A stretch of DNA of 33,621 nucleotides from an uncultured Clostridia bacterium (lineage in GTDB: Bacteria; Bacillota; Clostridia; Christensenellales; Aristaeellaceae), in assembly GCA_934647305.1 (NCBI GenBank), contig CAKUFI010000026.1, positions 1 to 33,621 on the forward strand, read 5' to 3'. Made by a program: the position numbers and the translations under genes. Below are positions 30,535-33,621 of this stretch, one piece after another (within the stretch, counting starts at the first letter, position 1; each line of letters begins with the position of its first letter). The notes below the pieces were generated by a model that did no database searches, was not told the DNA's origin, and saw only the letters and a program-made list of their open reading frames with translations.

Positions 30535-31218
30535 TCATTTTTCCTTCAGTTCAAACTGCACGGACAGCGACTCAAACAGCGCGTCCATGACCTTCCTCGC
30601 CTCGGCGCGCACGTCGATTTTCGCCGCGAAGGCGATGATCTGCTCGCGCTCCTGCTCGGGCACCTGAAACGCGCTCAGGCTCATGCCAAGAAACCGCCGG
30701 ATTTTGCGCTCCAGCGTGAAGTACTGATCGCACTTCCTTGCCATGTAGCCGCGCATCATGCCCGCCGTGCCCAGCTCCATCTCGTAAAAATCGCTCTCGG
30801 CGCATCCGGGCAGGTACGCGCCGAAGGCCGCCTGCAGCTCGGCCGTCGTGCTCCGGTGGATGATCTCCGCCGTGGCCGGGAAGGTGTACGCCTCCACGTA
30901 GATGTCCCGCAGGTTCTCGCTCAGCTCGGTCAGCGCCAGCTGCAGCGCCGTCTCCACCGCGTAGATGTGCGCCGGGGAGGGCGCGTGCGCCGCCAGCGAC
31001 TTCACCGCGCCGAACTGCCTGCCGAACATCATGCCGACCAGCTCGGTCAGCACGCCGTCCTTCGTGTGAAAAATGTTCTGAAACGACCCGGCGGATACGT
31101 CTGCCTCCTTCAGAATCTCCGCCACCTTCGTGTTCGTGTAGCCCTTCTCCAGGAAGAGCCGGACACAGGCGGCCAGGATTCGCCGCTTTGCGTCCCCGCT
31201 GTCATACCTTCGAGCCAT
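30535..31218 (-). CDS. TetR-family transcriptional regulator
   Basis: This 227-residue regulator has an N-terminal helix-turn-helix (about 10-57: RILAACVRLFLEKGYTNTKV, then VSAGSFQNIFHTKDG) and a long helical ligand or dimer domain. It probably represses its own promoter and the secreted Cys-rich gene 29 bp downstream. The start at 31218 has AAGGA about 11 bases upstream. The ligand is unknown. Confidence 0.9.
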   Translation of the reverse strand: MARRYDSGDAKRRILAACVRLFLEKGYTNTKVAEILKEADVSAGSFQNIFHTKDGVLTELVGMMFGRQFGAVKSLAAHAPSPAHIYAVETALQLALTELSENLRDIYVEAYTFPATAEIIHRSTTAELQAAFGAYLPGCAESDFYEMELGTAGMMRGYMARKCDQYFTLERKIRRFLGMSLSAFQVPEQEREQIIAFAAKIDVRAEARKVMDALFESLSVQFELKEK

Positions 31219-31254
31219 TCGCGCTCATTCCTTACTAAATTATTTTACGACCCA

Positions 31255-31283
31255 ATTATATATTAGTTTTCCCTCCTTGTCAA
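31255..31283 (-). promoter_or_regulatory. Consensus promoter of the TetR operon
   Basis: TTGACA (31278-31283), 17 bp, TATAAT (31255-31260), read on the minus strand. AT-rich inverted stretches (ACTAATATAT, TAATTTAGTA) between the -10 and the start are possible TetR operators. Confidence 0.85.
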
Positions 31284-31495
31284 GGAGAATCTTTCCGCGC
31301 CTTCAAGGCTCGGCCTGCACGACCTCATCCCCGATATTCCGCTGTTTCTGAAAAAAGTCATAGACCGCCCCAGGCAACCTTTCGGGCGAGAACACCTTTG
31401 TCAAGGGGATTATCCTTTTTCTCGCGAGTGCTTTTCGGGAGAGCTCGAGAGGGGCTTTTCTCAGAAAAGCCGCCTCTCGATCGTCTTCCCCCGCA
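31284..31495. other. Intergenic region with a terminator-like hairpin
   Basis: A long hairpin (about 31448-31481: GAGAGG, then GGCTTTTCT paired with AGAAAAGCC, then CCTCTC) lies before the AraC promoter. A minus-strand frame ending at 31303 has protein-like composition but no start or ribosome site. No gene is supported. Confidence 0.5.
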
Positions 31496-31524
31496 TTGTG
31501 CTCGCGGGGCGGATGTGGTATAAT
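31496..31524 (+). promoter_or_regulatory. Promoter of the AraC-family gene
   Basis: TTGTGC (31496-31501), 17 bp, TATAAT (31519-31524). Confidence 0.78.
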
Positions 31525-31556
31525 CGGCGGGGAAAGAAAACCTGCGGAGGACGCGT

Positions 31557-32399
31557 ATGGACTATCCGGAGCTGAACCCCTTTGTGCGCTACATGGACCG
31601 GCGGGTGTGCCGGTATTCCTATAAGACGCCGGTGCTGGCCTACGAGTACCGGCTGTTTTACCTGTGCGGCGGGGAGTGCGCGGTGGAAATTTCGGGCGGC
31701 AGGCACACCCTGTGCGCGGGCGATTGCCTGATCTTCCCGGGCGGCGTGCCCTACCGCTTCTTTTTTCAGGAGGACGCGCCGGCCAGTCAGTACGTCGTGA
31801 ACTTCGACCTGACCTGCGCGCAGTCCGGCCTGTGCGCGCGGCCGCCCGACCCGCCCGAGCGCTTTGACCGCGCCCGGCTGCTCGCACCCGACTGGGCCTC
31901 GCCCTTCGATCGGACGCTGCTGCTGCCCGGCGCACAGGCGCTTGAGGAGCCGCTTGAGCGCCTGCTGCGCGAGCACGAGGGCGAGGAAGCCTGCCGCGCC
32001 GAGCTGTGCTCCGCCCTGCTCAAGGCGATTCTCGTGCATGCGCTGCGCCTGAGCCAGGGCAGCCGGCCGCCCCTGCGCGAGCCGGTCAGGGGCCTGCTCG
32101 ACTATCTGGGCGCGCATTACTGCGAGCACATCACCGCGCAGTCGCTCGCCCGGCAGTTCAACTACCATCCCTACTACCTGGGCAGGCGCTTTCGCGAGGT
32201 CACGGGCATGGGCATTCACCAGTACGTGCTGTCCCTGCGCCTGAAAAAGTGCGCGCGCCTGCTCATCTCCTCCACGCTCAGCGTGTCCGAAATCGCCCGA
32301 ATATGCGGCTTTTCCTCCGCGTCCGCGCTTTCCGAGTACTTCCGGCGGATCTATCATCAGTCTCCCGGCGAGTATCGCGAGCGCGGCCGAATGGCGTAG
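31557..32399 (+). CDS. AraC-family transcriptional regulator
   Basis: This 280-residue regulator has an N-terminal cupin-like sensor (about 20-90, with CAGDCLIFPGGVPYRF) and a C-terminal pair of AraC helix-turn-helix motifs (about 178-275, ending VSEIARICGFSSASALSEYFRR). Such proteins usually respond to sugars. With xylosidase, xylB and rpiB in the same window a pentose or glycan signal is plausible, but no operator is visible. GGAGG seven bases before ATG 31557. Confidence 0.9.
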   Translation: MDYPELNPFVRYMDRRVCRYSYKTPVLAYEYRLFYLCGGECAVEISGGRHTLCAGDCLIFPGGVPYRFFFQEDAPASQYVVNFDLTCAQSGLCARPPDPPERFDRARLLAPDWASPFDRTLLLPGAQALEEPLERLLREHEGEEACRAELCSALLKAILVHALRLSQGSRPPLREPVRGLLDYLGAHYCEHITAQSLARQFNYHPYYLGRRFREVTGMGIHQYVLSLRLKKCARLLISSTLSVSEIARICGFSSASALSEYFRRIYHQSPGEYRERGRMA

Positions 32400-32417
32400 A
32401 AAAGCGCATGGAGCGGC

Positions 32418-32446
32418 TTGCTTTTGGGGCGGATGTGTGGTAAGAT
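32418..32446 (+). promoter_or_regulatory. Promoter of rpiB
   Basis: TTGCTT (32418-32423), 17 bp, TAAGAT (32441-32446). Confidence 0.65.
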
Positions 32447-32478
32447 GACAGACAATACGACATAAAGGAGAATGCGGA

Positions 32479-32919
32479 ATGAAGATTGCGATCGGCTGCG
32501 ACCACGGCGGCTATGCGCTGAAGCTGGCGGTCAAAAAGCACCTGGAGGAAAAGGGCTATGAGGTGGTTGACTACGGCTGCCACAGCACCGAGTCGGTGGA
32601 CTATCCGGTATACGGCGAGAAGGTGGGCCGCGCGGTGGCGGGCGGCGAGTGCGAGCTGGGCGTGCTGATCTGCGGCACGGGCATCGGCATTTCGCTGGCG
32701 GCGAACCGGGTGAAGGGCGTGCGCGCCGCGGTGTGCTCCGAGCCCTACTCGGCCGAAATGACCCGCCGGCACAACAACGCCAACATCATCGCCTTTGGCG
32801 CGCGCGTCGTGGGCGAAGGCACCGCGATGACCATCGTGGACGCGTTCCTGGGCGCGCAGTTCGAGGGCGGAAGGCATGCCCGCCGCGTGGACATGCTCGA
32901 GGCCATCCGGCCCGAGTGA
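32479..32919 (+). CDS. rpiB: Ribose-5-phosphate isomerase B
   Basis: RpiB interconverts ribose 5-phosphate and ribulose 5-phosphate in the non-oxidative pentose phosphate pathway and shares carbon flow with the xylose genes at the left of the window. The 146-residue protein is normal in length. MKIAIGCDHGGYALK opens the fold. Cys65 in LICGTGIGIS is the catalytic base, and His98 in RRHNNANI opens the sugar ring. AAAGGAGA precedes ATG 32479. Some family members act on allose or galactose 6-phosphates, so specificity is by family only. Confidence 0.93.
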   Translation: MKIAIGCDHGGYALKLAVKKHLEEKGYEVVDYGCHSTESVDYPVYGEKVGRAVAGGECELGVLICGTGIGISLAANRVKGVRAAVCSEPYSAEMTRRHNNANIIAFGARVVGEGTAMTIVDAFLGAQFEGGRHARRVDMLEAIRPE

Positions 32920-32961
32920 TCGATTTTACAGAAACGTCATCAGAAACCGCGCATCTTTGGG

Positions 32962-32990
32962 TTGTGCCCGCGCCCGGACTACAGTATAAT
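32962..32990 (+). promoter_or_regulatory. Promoter of yajC
   Basis: TTGTGC (32962-32967), 17 bp, TATAAT (32985-32990). Confidence 0.8.
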
Positions 32991-33025
32991 AATACGTGAC
33001 GAATTGATAGATGGAGGAATTGCGC

Positions 33026-33373
33026 ATGAATCTGAATCTGCTGACTACTGCCGCGACCGGAACCGAACAGGCCGGCGCCGCGTCCCTGATCCCCACCCTG
33101 GTAATGATGGTGGCCATGATCGCCGTGTTCTACTTCCTGCTGATCCGTCCGCAGCGCAAGAAGGACAAGGCTGTCAAGGACATGCTGGCCGCGCTGAAGG
33201 TGAGCGACCGCGTGTGCACCATCGGCGGCATCTATGGCACCGTGGTGGCGCTCAAGGACGACACCGTGACCATCGCCGTGGGCGCTGCCAAGACCCAGCT
33301 GGTCATGGCTCGCTGGGCCATCCGCTCGGTCGAGGACGCTCCCCTGGAGAACGACTCCGAGGCGCTCGTCTGA
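33026..33373 (+). CDS. yajC: Preprotein translocase subunit YajC
   Basis: This 115-residue accessory subunit of the Sec translocon, associated with SecDF, has one membrane helix (about 20-41), the hallmark FYFLLIRPQRKKDK at its cytoplasmic side and the conserved core VSDRVCTIGGIYGTVV. GGAGGA seven bases before ATG 33026 is preferred over an in-frame ATG at 33011. secDF or tgt often lie nearby but are outside the window. The gene has its own promoter and terminator. Confidence 0.93.
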   Translation: MNLNLLTTAATGTEQAGAASLIPTLVMMVAMIAVFYFLLIRPQRKKDKAVKDMLAALKVSDRVCTIGGIYGTVVALKDDTVTIAVGAAKTQLVMARWAIRSVEDAPLENDSEALV

Positions 33374-33396
33374 TCGCAGACTGACAATTCATAGAC

Positions 33397-33430
33397 AAAA
33401 CCGGCAGCTCTTCGGCGTTGCCGGTTTTCA
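33397..33430 (+). terminator. Terminator of yajC
   Basis: AAAACCGGCA (33397-33406) pairs with TGCCGGTTTT (33419-33428), with a 12-nt loop. The A/T ends allow activity on both strands. Confidence 0.85.
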
Positions 33431-33454
33431 GATTTTCCCAACCCCCGGAGAGCT

Positions 33455-33481
33455 CGAGAGGGCCGAAGCCCTCTCGTTTTC
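33455..33481 (+). terminator. Second hairpin/terminator after yajC
   Basis: CGAGAGGGC (33455-33463), a CGAA loop, GCCCTCTCG (33468-33476), then TTTTC. It resembles the GAGAGGCC...GGCCTCTC terminator at 10892 and the hairpin near 31450, a shared local terminator style. The remaining 140 bp to the window end show no gene. Confidence 0.75.
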
Positions 33482-33621
33482 AATCGTGCCCAGCGGCGTG
33501 TACGGTGGGCACGGGGCGATTTTTGCGCCGGAAAATCCCATTTCCCAGAGAAAAAATCGTTTCCTTGCAGGCTCCGCGCCCGAAAAATCTTCGATTTTTA
33601 GCGGAGACTGGAGAGGGTGGC

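Noticed and set aside
31303..31420. Minus-strand protein-like segment ending GDEVVQAEP
   Set aside because: No start codon, no ribosome site and overlap with the AraC shadow frame; possibly another intergenic repeat.

Overview
The window looks like chromosome of a high-GC, spore-forming Clostridia-type Firmicute, probably gut-associated. The evidence is a complete spoIIE with a Spo0A-box-like site upstream, GGAGG-type ribosome binding sites, TTGACA/TATAAT promoters, a GH3 xylosidase with xylulokinase, a secreted Cys-rich repeat protein, and intergenic palindromic repeats of a kind common in such genomes. Genus and species cannot be named from the sequence.

Layout. (a) 1-9150, host: a promoter, then a GH3 xylosidase-like gene and xylB (xylo-oligosaccharide to xylose to xylulose 5-phosphate), an HtrA-type protease, spoIIE and tRNA-Ala(GGC). 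Three dense clusters of composite repeats lie between these genes. (b) 9151-11060: a higB-higA toxin-antitoxin pair whose antitoxin is fused to an ImmA/IrrE-type metallopeptidase, then another repeat cluster. (c) about 11074-25553: a defective siphovirus-type prophage. Read on the minus strand from the right it has a cro-like gene, a short early operon, a chimeric gene, then distal tail, tail-tip, fibre, holin and amidase genes. On the plus strand it has a secreted cargo gene, a CI/LexA-type repressor, a type I-C-like CRISPR mini-array, a RhuM gene followed by a solitary CRISPR-like repeat, and a large serine recombinase. Terminase, portal, capsid and most replication genes are absent. (d) 25604-28236: two tiny ORFs, a divergent cupin/HxlR pair, an HSL-type esterase and a fifth repeat cluster. 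(e) 28238-33621: a TetR plus Cys-rich secreted protein operon, an AraC regulator, rpiB, and yajC with terminators.

Four points stand out. First, a single open frame (16782-19652) joins the N-terminal part of a DUF2800 early phage protein to a tail tape-measure protein; this is the scar expected from a large deletion of the middle of the prophage, or else an assembly chimera. Second, a CRISPR mini-array begins three bases after the CI repressor stop codon with no cas genes nearby, so it could be co-transcribed with the repressor; a 32-nt solitary repeat then follows the RhuM gene. Third, at least nine intergenic hairpins share an 11-nt loop (consensus CATAAATTGGA) while their 12-bp stems vary with matching changes on both arms, as a conserved structured element would. 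Fourth, these repeats reach into the 3' ends of xylB, spoIIE and the esterase gene and supply their last codons and stop codons.

All functional calls come from recognition of motifs and families in the translated sequence; no database search was run.
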